NCBI GenBank assembly: GCA_947631375.1
Contig: CANRLD010000090.1
Span: 1 to 7,214 of the forward strand
Source: an uncultured Methylophaga sp.
GTDB lineage: Bacteria; Pseudomonadota; Gammaproteobacteria; Nitrosococcales; Methylophagaceae
DNA: 7,214 nucleotides
Direction of reading: 5' to 3'
Shown: positions 1 through 7,018 of the stretch, in pieces
Position numbering within the stretch: position 1 is the stretch's first letter
Layout: each line of letters begins with the position of its first letter
Position numbers and translations under genes: made by a program
Notes under the pieces: generated by a model
The model's database searches: none
The model's input: only the letters and a program-made list of their open reading frames with translations
What the model was told of the DNA's origin: nothing

Positions 1-110
1 AATCTCAGGCGTTGCGTCGTTGTCATGTCATTGAGCATTTTCCGCGCTTTGAGCACAGGAAGGGGACAGTTTAAGCCGGAGGTATCAATTTCTGTATCAA
101 AATCTGACAT
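1..110 (-). CDS. TusA/SirA-family sulfurtransferase, 5' part only
   Basis: Reading the minus strand from an ATG at 110 gives 36 codons before the window edge. They contain the motif SGLNCPLPVLKARKML, the hallmark CPxP active site of TusA-like proteins, with Cys15 as the predicted persulfide carrier and Pro16/Pro18 following it. Family members are cytoplasmic proteins of about 75-80 residues that pass sulfur to tRNA thiolation, molybdenum-cofactor or sulfur-oxidation pathways. The first half is therefore present and the rest lies beyond base 1. An AGGAG ribosome site sits five bases before the ATG (120-116). The gene diverges from bepA. A TusA-like gene next to a bepA-type protease is an arrangement I recall from pseudomonads (PA1006/PA1005), where the TusA-like protein has been linked to molybdenum homeostasis. 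The family call is secure, but which TusA paralog this is remains open. Confidence 0.88.
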   Translation of the reverse strand, partial: MSDFDTEIDTSGLNCPLPVLKARKMLNDMTTTQRLR

Positions 111-121
111 ACTGACTCCTA

Positions 122-127
122 TATAAT
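122..127 (+). promoter_or_regulatory. candidate -10 element for the bepA-sox operon
   Basis: A perfect TATAAT lies 78 bases before the chosen bepA start, in the divergent gap. No good -35 is found 16-18 bases upstream; the nearest match, CTGACA at 104-109, is only 12 bases away. If used, it would need an activator or a different spacing. It is the only good -10 seen ahead of the five-gene run. Confidence 0.3.
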
Positions 128-137
128 ATGCGCGTAC

Positions 138-166
138 ATCATAACCGTAAGTGGCATTTTTGTCTT
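138..166 (-). promoter_or_regulatory. candidate sigma70 promoter for the tusA-like gene
   Basis: On the minus strand AAGACA (166-161) and TATGAT (143-138) are separated by exactly 17 bases. These match four of six and five of six positions of the sigma70 consensus. The start point would fall near 131, giving a leader of about 20 bases that still includes the AGGAG ribosome site. It is a sequence match only, and AT-rich DNA yields such matches by chance. Confidence 0.3.
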
Positions 167-204
167 TGCGGAACCGGCCTGAACAGCCAAGGTCTATAGG
201 CGTT

Positions 205-1653
205 ATGAAAAACCTGATCGCAACACTTCTTTATCTCTTTGCCAGCATGAGTATTGCGCAGGCGAACCTGGAAATTGCATTGCCAGAAATGGGCGACAGT
301 GCCGGTGCTTTGGTTTCCCCGGTGGAGGAATTTCAGGTTGGGCAATCCTTTTTTTGGCGATTGCAACAGTCGGTGACGCTGGTCGACGATCCTGAAGTAA
401 ACAGTTATATCCGTTCGCTGGGCTACCGTCTGGTAGCTCATAGTGATGATCCAAACCGCAGCTTCACCTTTTTTGTGGTGCCCGACAGCTCGGTTAACGC
501 GTTTGCAGCACCGGGTGGTTTTATCGGTATTCATACCGGGCTGATGCTAACCAGTGAAACAGAAAGCGAGCTGGCTTCAGTTATGGCGCATGAGATCGCA
601 CACGTTACGCAGCGTCATATTCTGCGTAGTTTTGAACGTTCCAAACGAATGAGTGTGCCGATGACGGCAGCAATGATTGCAGCTGCGTTGTTAGGCGCTG
701 CTGATCCCAGTGCCGGATCGGCCGCCATCATGGCGGTGCAGGCCGGTAGTGTACAAATGCAACTGGATTATAGTCGCGCGCATGAAGCGGAGGCTGATAA
801 TCTGGGGATGCAAACATTGGTCAATGCCGGGTTTGATCCGCACGCAATGCCAAGGTTTTTTGAACGATTGCAGGTGGCGGGCCGATTCTATGGCGGCAGT
901 CAGGTCCCTGAATTTTTACGAACTCACCCGATCACCGGTTCACGTATCGCCGATGCGCGTGGTCGTGCAGCCAATTATGAACCCCGCCCGCAGTTACGAG
1001 ACACAGAGCAGTTTTATTTGATGCGAGAAAAGCTGCGAGTCATGTCAACCAGTAATGTTCGGGAAGTGCTTAGAACCTACGAGGACAAACTCAGAGATTC
1101 CCAGGGCGAAGATCAATCCATCACCCGCTATGGTTATGCACTTGCCTTGTTGAAAAACGGCAACTTGACGCAAGCTCGTGAGCAGATCAATACGTTGATT
1201 GCTCAGGATGATAATCGTCTGAGTTATCATCTGGCATTGGCTGATATTGAAATTGCGTCGGGTAGAATGGAGACGGCATTGGGGATCTATACTGATTTTC
1301 AACGTGTTTACCCTGATGATTGGGCGTTATCGATTAACCAGGTGCAAGCATTGTTGCGAGCCGGACAACCGCGCCAGGCCGTGCCTATTTTGCAAAGGCA
1401 GCTCGATGTGGGCGAATCTTCTGCAACCTTGTACCGATTGCTGGCTCAAGCCTACGGAGATATGGGACAGAAGAGCCAGTCACATGTTTGGCTGGCAGAG
1501 CATTATCATAGTTCAGGCCAACTGATGCAGGCTGCTGATCAGTTGCGGATTGCGGCCGATTATGCGCGTGGCGATGAGTTTGAACTGGCGAAAATCAGCT
1601 CTCGATTACGTCAGGTGGAAACGGATATAGCGATGATGGAACAAGTCCGATGA
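205..1653 (+). CDS. bepA: BepA-type periplasmic M48 metalloprotease with TPR tail
   Basis: This 482-residue exported zinc protease belongs to the BepA/YfgC family, which in E. coli (about 487 residues) helps LptD assembly and degrades stalled outer-membrane proteins. Residues 1-20 form a signal peptide ending AQA. The zinc motif HEIAH is at 129-133 (His129, Glu130, His133) and the third ligand is most likely Glu194 in HEAEAD. His241 in RTHPITGSR matches the E. coli regulatory His246. From about residue 290 the chain is helical and repetitive, consistent with the TPR repeats of the family. The ATG at 205 was preferred over an in-frame GTG at 151 because it places the signal peptide at the N terminus; the GTG would add 18 polar residues and overlap the divergent promoter region. 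The ribosome site is weak. Its stop overlaps the soxY start as ATGA, which puts a housekeeping-type protease first in a sulfur-carrier operon. Confidence 0.92.
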   Translation: MKNLIATLLYLFASMSIAQANLEIALPEMGDSAGALVSPVEEFQVGQSFFWRLQQSVTLVDDPEVNSYIRSLGYRLVAHSDDPNRSFTFFVVPDSSVNAFAAPGGFIGIHTGLMLTSETESELASVMAHEIAHVTQRHILRSFERSKRMSVPMTAAMIAAALLGAADPSAGSAAIMAVQAGSVQMQLDYSRAHEAEADNLGMQTLVNAGFDPHAMPRFFERLQVAGRFYGGSQVPEFLRTHPITGSRIADARGRAANYEPRPQLRDTEQFYLMREKLRVMSTSNVREVLRTYEDKLRDSQGEDQSITRYGYALALLKNGNLTQAREQINTLIAQDDNRLSYHLALADIEIASGRMETALGIYTDFQRVYPDDWALSINQVQALLRAGQPRQAVPILQRQLDVGESSATLYRLLAQAYGDMGQKSQSHVWLAEHYHSSGQLMQAADQLRIAADYARGDEFELAKISSRLRQVETDIAMMEQVR

Positions 1654-2138
1654 ATAACAATATAGACCAGCAACGTCGCCGGTTAATCAAACAGTCTATC
1701 TCGGCGTCGACACTTGCTCTGGTTGCAGCCAGCGGGTTGGTGATGCCCCGGCTATTGCTGGCACACTGGCCAAATGATGCCTTTACTGCCGAAACACTCG
1801 AAGATGCGATCCTGGCCTCCCTCGGGGAAGCGGCAGAAGTGGACGATACCATTATCCAGTTTACTATTGGTTCACCACCCACCTATGCGGTGAATGGGGC
1901 TTCGGTACCGGTTGAAATTAATAGCAGTCTTGACAATATTCAACGTGTTGTCCTGCTGGTCGAAAAAAATCCCTATCCGTTGGCTCTCATGCTGGAGCCG
2001 ACTGCTGCAGTGAGTTTTCCTTTTAAAACAATGTTAAAAGTGGCTGAAGATTCGGAGGTTATTGCGATGATCCGGGCGGACGATAAGCTTTATCGAACCA
2101 GTCGTTATGTGGAAATTGATATTGGCGGGTGTGCCTGA
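1650..2138 (+). CDS. soxY: thiosulfate-oxidation carrier protein SoxY
   Basis: SoxY is the periplasmic subunit that carries sulfur intermediates on a C-terminal cysteine during thiosulfate oxidation, in complex with SoxZ. The 162-residue product starts with a twin-arginine export signal: RRRLIK at 9-14, followed by a hydrophobic stretch and a cleavage region near residues 35-40. The mature part has family features, including the block around YAVNGASVPVEI, NPYPLAL and a KLYRTSRYVEIDIGG tail. The chain ends Gly-Gly-Cys-Ala, so the carrier cysteine is Cys161, next to last. The usual family ending is GGCGG, so the swinging arm is one residue shorter and ends in Ala. The start overlaps the bepA stop (ATGA) and the stop overlaps the soxZ start (TGATG), indicating translational coupling. 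The only SoxZ partner seen is the next gene, and no soxA, B, C, D or X is present here. Confidence 0.92.
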   Translation: MNNNIDQQRRRLIKQSISASTLALVAASGLVMPRLLLAHWPNDAFTAETLEDAILASLGEAAEVDDTIIQFTIGSPPTYAVNGASVPVEINSSLDNIQRVVLLVEKNPYPLALMLEPTAAVSFPFKTMLKVAEDSEVIAMIRADDKLYRTSRYVEIDIGGCA

Positions 2139-2455
2139 TGACGGTAAACGCAAAAGATAGAATCCGAGCGAAACTGCTGGAAGGACAGACCGTGGTACGT
2201 ATTCTGCTGGCACATCCGATGCATACCGGCCGGGGCAAAAACGAACAGGATGAACTTGTTCCGGCAGAGTTTATTCAGGACATACGTTGTTGGCGCAACA
2301 AAGAAGAAGTACTCACGATAAAATGTGGCACAGCGACTTCCCGTAATCCCTATTTTGCTTTTCAGCTGAATGGCGGTGAGATGGGCGATGTTATCCGCTT
2401 GCGCTGGGTAGACAATCTTGGTGCGAAAGGTGTTGCGGAAACCAAAGTAGTATGA
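2138..2455 (+). CDS. soxZ: thiosulfate-oxidation complex protein SoxZ
   Basis: This 105-residue product is the SoxZ partner of SoxY, at the normal family length. It has no signal peptide, as expected for a subunit exported by piggy-back on the Tat signal of SoxY. Recognisable segments are VRILLAHPMHTGRGK near residues 20-34, the following VPAEFIQDI, and the immunoglobulin-like strand pattern through NPYFAFQLNGG and the C terminus. The ATG at 2138 was chosen over an in-frame GTG three codons earlier because it gives the typical family N terminus and a one-base TGATG overlap with soxY. Its stop overlaps the next start as ATGA (2452-2455), so soxYZ and the kinase are very probably translated from one message. 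Confidence 0.92.
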   Translation: MTVNAKDRIRAKLLEGQTVVRILLAHPMHTGRGKNEQDELVPAEFIQDIRCWRNKEEVLTIKCGTATSRNPYFAFQLNGGEMGDVIRLRWVDNLGAKGVAETKVV

Positions 2456-4167
2456 GCCTGAAGCTTCGCGCCAACATATTTTTTGCGTTATTACTGTTGC
2501 TGTCGATGCTTGGCAGTATTGCTGTCCTGATTTCTAACGCTAAAAGTTCAGTGGCAGCCGAAGTTCGTTCCACCATGGATGCCTCCGCACATATTATTAC
2601 CGTGACCCTGGCTGGCGGCAGTCTGAACAGGGATACCTCGGTCAGTGAGCATATGAACGAGCTGGTCAGAGCGCTCAGTGAAATTCGTAGTCTGCATATC
2701 CTGTTATTTGACCGGCAAGGGCTGATGTTTGAGGGAACGCCGGAAACCGAGTTAGAGATTCAGCCACCCGCCTGGTTCGTCAAATTACTGTTTCCTGATA
2801 TCACACCACTTTCCAGGCGTTTTGGTACAGGTCATATGGTGATTTATCCGGCGCCGATGCTGGAAATCAGCGAACGCTGGCAGGATATTCGTGCCATTGT
2901 GGCGCTGGGGATGATTATTTTTGTTGTCGTGGCCCTGTTTATTTATTGGGGAGTGGGCTGGTTGATGCGACCGTTGAACCGGTTGCTTGATGCGTTGGCT
3001 GGCTTTGAGCGTGGCGACTTGCATATGCGTTTGCCACGTTTCTCGCTGAAAGAAATGGATAAGATCAGCCAGAGTTTTAATCGGGTGGGTGATGCACTTG
3101 AGCAGCGAACCACAGAAAACCGGCGTTTGGCCATGCTGGTCAGGCAGTCTGGTGATGCCATTTTGTCGCTGGATCATGCGGGTTATATTACCTTCTGTAA
3201 TGCGGCGGCAGAGCGCTTGTTTGCGGGAGAAGCAGCGCTGCTGGGTGAATCATTGGCATCGATGCCATTTCAGGAAAATGCGCAGGCTATTATTGAAGTG
3301 CTAAGTGGGTTTCAGTCGGTTGAAAACCTTGAGGCGACACTAGCGCGAAAAGATGGTGAAGCTGTTTCTCTGTTGATTTCAACGGTGCCGCTGACCGAAA
3401 ACGATGGCTGCGTTGCCGGCATGATTTGTACCTTGCGTGATATCACCGAGCATAAACAAGCTGCAAAAGCTCGGGCACAGCTACATGAAACCCGTTTGCT
3501 GACGCGACATCTGGATCAGGTTCAGGAGGCTGAGCGCCGCCATTTAGCCCGGGAATTACATGATGAGCTGGGGCAGTGTCTTACGGCGATCAAGACGGAT
3601 GCTGTTTTGATCCGTAATCGATCCGAGATTGCTGATAATAAAATTTATCAGAGTGCTCAGGCAATTATTGATACTGCCAGTCATATTTACGATGTGGTGC
3701 ATAATATGATTACGCGGTTACGGCCAAGTCCGCTGGATGATCTTGGATTGATGGCGACGTTGGAAGAAAGTGTCAGCAGCTGGCAACAACGACAGCCCGC
3801 TATTCGCTTTAGCCTGATTACCGAAGGCCAGTTGAATGGTCTTGATGAAGCGACCAATATGACGGTATTTCGTGTTGTACAGGAAGCCTTGACCAATGCA
3901 GTACGCCATGCCGAGGCCAGCAATATACTGGTTAAGGTGATACGCGAAGCCACAGAGGCGGATGATGTGCTGGTGATTAATATTCGGGATGATGGCAAAG
4001 GCATGATTGTTAATGACTTCCACTCCGATGTTGATTTTGGCTTGCTGGGCATGCGCGAGCGGGCACAACGTTTGGGAGGCAGCTTTGAATTGCAGAGTCA
4101 ATCAGGCGCTGGTGTTAATCTGACGATCACCATTCCATTGGGAGTAAAGTCACAGTATGACGCTTAA
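2452..4167 (+). CDS. membrane sensor histidine kinase, NarL-partner type, with HAMP and PAS (HK1)
   Basis: This is a 571-residue inner-membrane kinase. A membrane helix at about 8-29 and a second at about 147-172 enclose a periplasmic domain of roughly 115 residues. That domain resembles the LapD/MoxY sensor type, with PPAWF at 105-109 and a closing IYPAPMLEISERWQDIR before the second helix. A HAMP linker follows (about 172-220), then a PAS domain (about 224-335). The HisKA_3 dimerisation helix has the phosphoacceptor His370 in ELHDELGQ, and the X-region RLRPSPLDDLGL is at 422-433. The HATPase domain has an N box around Asn482, DDGKGM at 513-518 and FGLLGM at 529-534. This is the HPK7/NarX-like class that pairs with LuxR-type regulators, and the next gene encodes one with an 11-base overlap. 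The ligand is unknown. Coupling to soxYZ suggests a sulfur or periplasmic redox cue, which is inference. Confidence 0.9.
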   Translation: MSLKLRANIFFALLLLLSMLGSIAVLISNAKSSVAAEVRSTMDASAHIITVTLAGGSLNRDTSVSEHMNELVRALSEIRSLHILLFDRQGLMFEGTPETELEIQPPAWFVKLLFPDITPLSRRFGTGHMVIYPAPMLEISERWQDIRAIVALGMIIFVVVALFIYWGVGWLMRPLNRLLDALAGFERGDLHMRLPRFSLKEMDKISQSFNRVGDALEQRTTENRRLAMLVRQSGDAILSLDHAGYITFCNAAAERLFAGEAALLGESLASMPFQENAQAIIEVLSGFQSVENLEATLARKDGEAVSLLISTVPLTENDGCVAGMICTLRDITEHKQAAKARAQLHETRLLTRHLDQVQEAERRHLARELHDELGQCLTAIKTDAVLIRNRSEIADNKIYQSAQAIIDTASHIYDVVHNMITRLRPSPLDDLGLMATLEESVSSWQQRQPAIRFSLITEGQLNGLDEATNMTVFRVVQEALTNAVRHAEASNILVKVIREATEADDVLVINIRDDGKGMIVNDFHSDVDFGLLGMRERAQRLGGSFELQSQSGAGVNLTITIPLGVKSQYDA

Positions 4168-4801
4168 CAAAATATCGGTTTTATTAGTGGATGACCATGA
4201 GTTGGTTCGCGCCGGCTTTCGCCGCCTGTTAGAAGATGGTGATAAGTTTCAGGTTGTTGCTGAGTCGGGGGCTGGTGAGCAAGCGGTGCAGGATTTTAAC
4301 AAGTACCATCCGGATGTCGTGGTGATGGATATTTCAATGCCGGGGATTGGTGGTGTTGGAGCGATTGAACGCATTATTGCGCGTGAGCCTTCGGCCAAAA
4401 TTCTGGTGTTAAGCGTCCATGAAGACAGTGTGTTTACCACACGTGCCATGCAGGCTGGCGCGTTGGGCTTTATCCCCAAACGCAGTGCGCCGGAGGCGAT
4501 GTTAAAAGCGGTCGAAATCGTTGCTCAAGGACGCACCTGTATTGCGCCGGAAATTGCTCAACAATTAGCCATGCAGAAACTGACGGGTTCGGAGAATCCA
4601 CTGGATGTTCTCAGCCAGCGTGAGTTTGAAGTATTCCGTTTGTTGGCTGAAGGAAAAACCGTCAACGACATTGCCGATATTTTAAATTTGAGCCCCAAAA
4701 CAGTAGGCACGCATCACACGAATATCAAACAAAAACTCAATGTATCAAACTCTGCCGAGTTAGCGCGTCTCGCGATTCGCAGTGGTTTGCTGGAAGCGTG
4801 A
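4157..4801 (+). CDS. NarL/FixJ-family response regulator, partner of HK1 (RR1)
   Basis: This 214-residue cytoplasmic transcription regulator has an N-terminal receiver domain (about 5-120). It carries the acidic pair Asp12/Asp13, the phosphoacceptor Asp58 in VVVMDISMPG, Ser86 and Lys108. The C-terminal LuxR-type helix-turn-helix (about 150-210) begins LSQREFEVFRLLAEG and has the recognition segment LSPKTVGTHHTNIKQKL. Its start lies inside the end of HK1, in another frame, with GGAG twelve bases upstream; coupling through the 11-base overlap probably matters more than this distant ribosome site. It is the last gene of the five-gene run. The closest relative in the window is RR2, of identical length. 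The family call and pairing are secure, but the target genes are not visible from sequence; the palindrome before HK2 is one candidate site. Confidence 0.93.
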   Translation: MTLNKISVLLVDDHELVRAGFRRLLEDGDKFQVVAESGAGEQAVQDFNKYHPDVVVMDISMPGIGGVGAIERIIAREPSAKILVLSVHEDSVFTTRAMQAGALGFIPKRSAPEAMLKAVEIVAQGRTCIAPEIAQQLAMQKLTGSENPLDVLSQREFEVFRLLAEGKTVNDIADILNLSPKTVGTHHTNIKQKLNVSNSAELARLAIRSGLLEA

Positions 4802-4803
4802 TT

Positions 4804-4820
4804 TAGCAGTCAGTCTGCTA
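4804..4820 (+). terminator. weak terminator-like hairpin after RR1
   Basis: Arms TAGCAG and CTGCTA (six pairs, five-base loop TCAGT) begin three bases after the RR1 stop. The following bases are T-rich (TATTTCTGCTTTTT) but the T run is displaced by about ten bases. It could attenuate or end the bepA-to-RR1 message, but the stem is short and only half GC, so read-through into HK2 is plausible. Confidence 0.35.
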
Positions 4821-4884
4821 TATTTCTGCTTTTTGTCACAATCCTCGCCTGCCATAGGCTCCGCCTTCAGCGCATTGTTGTCGG

Positions 4885-4898
4885 CGTTGAAATCAACG
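4885..4898. promoter_or_regulatory. 6-2-6 inverted repeat, candidate regulator binding site
   Basis: CGTTGA and TCAACG are perfect inverted arms around a central AA. They lie 89 bases before the HK2 start in the non-coding gap 4802-4986. NarL-type regulators are known to bind inverted heptamers spaced by two bases, so this layout fits a site for RR1 or RR2. A TAATAT sequence at 4913-4918 could be a -10, but no convincing -35 accompanies it. Apart from this palindrome, the hairpin after RR1 and the HK2 ribosome site, I see nothing else definite in the 185-base gap. Confidence 0.35.
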
Positions 4899-4970
4899 GT
4901 TGCAAATTAGCGTAATATCCTTTTTCATACAGCCATTTTGTTGTTCTGTATTGTTGTCAGCCTTATTTCT

Positions 4971-4975
4971 AAGGA
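4971..4975 (+). promoter_or_regulatory. ribosome binding site deciding the HK2 start
   Basis: AAGGA lies 11 bases before the GTG at 4987. It is the only good Shine-Dalgarno match near the beginning of the HK2 frame and favours this GTG over the far-upstream TTG at 4900. The spacing is slightly long; GTG codons at 4996 and 5005 are further away and cut into the membrane helix. Confidence 0.45.
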
Positions 4976-4986
4976 TTTGTAGATTC

Positions 4987-6342
4987 GTGAATCTGGTGTT
5001 TCAGGTGAACCTCATCATCGCGATGCTGTTTATTATCATCTGCGGTCTGGGGGTAATTAATACTCTGGATGATATTCGCTTGAGAGTGGATCATGAGCTG
5101 AGTGTTTCTACAGAGGTTGCCCATTATGTGATTGAGGCGCAAATGGCTCGTCTGGAGATGGAGGTAAAGGAGCAGAATATCCCGCCTTCTGAGTGGGCTT
5201 CGCGCTTTCATTTGGAAGACTTGTACGAATTACTGCATGTGGATATTGAGCTGATTGCTGTCAATGGTGAACTGTTGGATACCAATCATTCGGCAGCCAG
5301 AATGACAGCAACAAATTTGCCCGGCTGGTTTGAAAATGCGCTTAAAGCCTATCTGGGGCATACCGAAACCATCATTACACCTATTGACCTTGCAGGACAG
5401 CACCTTGGCGATATTGTCATTCGTCCCAGCTTTACGGCTGAATGGAACGATATACGCAGTTATATTAAAAAAACGATGATGCCATTGATACTGACATTTC
5501 TCATTGGCAGTTTGATTATTGCGCTGATTGCTTCACTGGTGCTGCGCCCGGTTGCTGAAATGCTGTCCGGTAAAATAAAAACGAAGCCACCATCGCGTTC
5601 ACGGTTTACTTTTTTCCGTTTGAATCAATTGGTGGCGGTAAACCAGCAACTCAGACTGTTGAAACAACGTTACCTGGATACGGATCAAAAAATAGAAGTA
5701 CTGAATCAGCAGTTAATTACGATTCAGGAAACAGAGCGAAAGCGGCTTTCTGCGGAGCTGCATGATGAGATCGGCCAGCATCTGACGGCGATTCGGTTTG
5801 ATTTAAATGCTATCCGGAATTCTGCGTCGTTAGCGGAAGCCAAAACCAGTGCAGCAATGATTGATTCGGTGCATCACCGCATGACCGGAATTGTTCGTTC
5901 GATGTTGCAGCGTCTTCGACCACCGGAGCTGGCAGAGTTAGGCCTGCATGGAGCAGTGACCGCATTGGTGAACGACTGGTCGTTGCATTATCCCGGCCAT
6001 CATGTCGCGTTAGCTATCGAAGGGCATTGCAATCACCTGAATGAAATAGAACAGCTGACGGTGTATCGGATTCTTCAGGAATGCCTGACAAACATTGGTC
6101 GACATGCCGGAACCGCAAACATTAAAGTAAACATTCTGCTACGCTGCAGTGATAACGAGATATACATGAGGGTCGGTGACGATGGGAAGGGTTTTGATGT
6201 GAGCAAAACCAGTAACGGTTATGGGCTGACAGGGATGAAAGAGCGCGTTGAAGCATTGGGTGGTCGATTTGACGTGCAGACTACACCTGATGAAGGGGTG
6301 ACGGTTAGCGCCATCTTTCACACTGAAGGGATTGTTGAATGA
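4987..6342 (+). CDS. membrane sensor histidine kinase, NarL-partner type, without PAS (HK2)
   Basis: Translation from the GTG at 4987 gives 451 residues. The frame stays open to a TTG at 4900, but that extension has no ribosome site and reads as non-coding. Membrane helices at about 4-24 and 163-187 flank a periplasmic domain of about 135 residues. It shares the pattern of HK1, with LPGWF at 111-115 and an IRPSFTAEWNDIR close before the second helix, and resembles the LapD/MoxY sensor type. No clear HAMP or PAS follows; a linker with a likely coiled coil (about 212-248) leads to the HisKA_3 helix with phosphoacceptor His259 in ELHDEIGQ. The X-region RLRPPELAELGL is at 309-320. The HATPase domain has Asn369 in ECLTNIGRHAG, DDGKGF at 398-403 and GYGLTGM at 411-417. 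All catalytic motifs look intact. It is joined to RR2 by an ATGA overlap. The ligand is unknown. Confidence 0.88.
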   Translation: MNLVFQVNLIIAMLFIIICGLGVINTLDDIRLRVDHELSVSTEVAHYVIEAQMARLEMEVKEQNIPPSEWASRFHLEDLYELLHVDIELIAVNGELLDTNHSAARMTATNLPGWFENALKAYLGHTETIITPIDLAGQHLGDIVIRPSFTAEWNDIRSYIKKTMMPLILTFLIGSLIIALIASLVLRPVAEMLSGKIKTKPPSRSRFTFFRLNQLVAVNQQLRLLKQRYLDTDQKIEVLNQQLITIQETERKRLSAELHDEIGQHLTAIRFDLNAIRNSASLAEAKTSAAMIDSVHHRMTGIVRSMLQRLRPPELAELGLHGAVTALVNDWSLHYPGHHVALAIEGHCNHLNEIEQLTVYRILQECLTNIGRHAGTANIKVNILLRCSDNEIYMRVGDDGKGFDVSKTSNGYGLTGMKERVEALGGRFDVQTTPDEGVTVSAIFHTEGIVE

Positions 6343-6983
6343 AAAATAAAATCCGTATATTACTGGCGGACGATCACGAAGTCGTCAGATCCGGACTGGC
6401 AAGAATGCTCGAACGTCAGGAAGATATGCAGATAATTGGTGAAGCAGTAACCGGCGAACAAGCCTATCAAATGTATACCGAGCTCTCGCCGGATATCCTG
6501 ATTATGGACATGAGTATGCCGGGAATTGGCGGTTTGGAAGCCTTAAGACGGATTCTGGTGAGGTACACCAAAGCGCGCGTTATCATGTTTTCCATGCATG
6601 AGAATGTCACGCTGGCGGTACAGTCAATGAATGCGGGAGCTGCTGCCTATCTTGCCAAATCAGGGGAGTCTGAGGATATTGTGAAAGCGATCCGTCAGGT
6701 GATGCAGGGAAAAAGCTATTTGAGTTCTGAAATGGCACAGCGAATTGCCTTGCAAAGTGTATCGGGATCAGAAGATCCTGCCCAGAGGCTGACGGTGCGG
6801 GAGTTTGAAGTATTCCGGCTGTTGGCGGAAGGACATTCACTGGAATATATTGCCGAGACGCTAAATCTTGGCCAGAAAACGGTCGCAAATTACCAAACAA
6901 TGCTCAAACAGAAGCTAGGTTTTCATTCCTCGGTAGAGCTGGTACGCCTTGCTATCAAATATAACGTAATTAAAAGTCATTGA
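6339..6983 (+). CDS. NarL/FixJ-family response regulator, partner of HK2 (RR2)
   Basis: This 214-residue regulator is a paralog of RR1. The receiver domain (about 5-120) has Asp11/Asp12, the phosphoacceptor Asp57 in ILIMDMSMPGIGG, Ser85 and Lys107. The LuxR-type helix-turn-helix (about 150-208) starts LTVREFEVFRLLAEG, with recognition segment LGQKTVANYQTMLKQKL. The ATG overlaps the HK2 stop (ATGA) and is preceded by GAAGGG eight bases upstream, a good ribosome site. It shares with RR1 the stretch EFEVFRLLAEG and a 17-base identical run (4622-4638 and 6801-6817), evidence of duplication. The recognition helix differs (VANYQTML against VGTHHTNI), suggesting a different DNA target. The MoxX/UvrY-like group within the NarL family is the nearest label I can offer, with low certainty below family level. 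Confidence 0.92.
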   Translation: MKNKIRILLADDHEVVRSGLARMLERQEDMQIIGEAVTGEQAYQMYTELSPDILIMDMSMPGIGGLEALRRILVRYTKARVIMFSMHENVTLAVQSMNAGAAAYLAKSGESEDIVKAIRQVMQGKSYLSSEMAQRIALQSVSGSEDPAQRLTVREFEVFRLLAEGHSLEYIAETLNLGQKTVANYQTMLKQKLGFHSSVELVRLAIKYNVIKSH

Positions 6984-7018
6984 ATTTCTCAGCCCTTGTC
7001 AGGGGTAAACTGATGACT

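Noticed and set aside
151..204. In-frame GTG start extending bepA by 18 codons
   Set aside because: It would bury the signal peptide behind polar residues, and the segment overlaps the candidate promoter of the divergent gene; the ATG at 205 gives a standard exported protein.
203..454. Minus-strand and alternative-frame open frames inside bepA, HK1, RR1, HK2 and RR2
   Set aside because: They lie wholly within well-supported genes, have no recognisable domains or ribosome sites, and read like shadows with abnormal composition.
4900..4986. TTG start extending HK2 by 29 codons
   Set aside because: There is no ribosome site before 4900, and the added residues are a cysteine-rich hydrophobic stretch with no counterpart in HK1. 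AAGGA before the GTG at 4987 is a better start signal.
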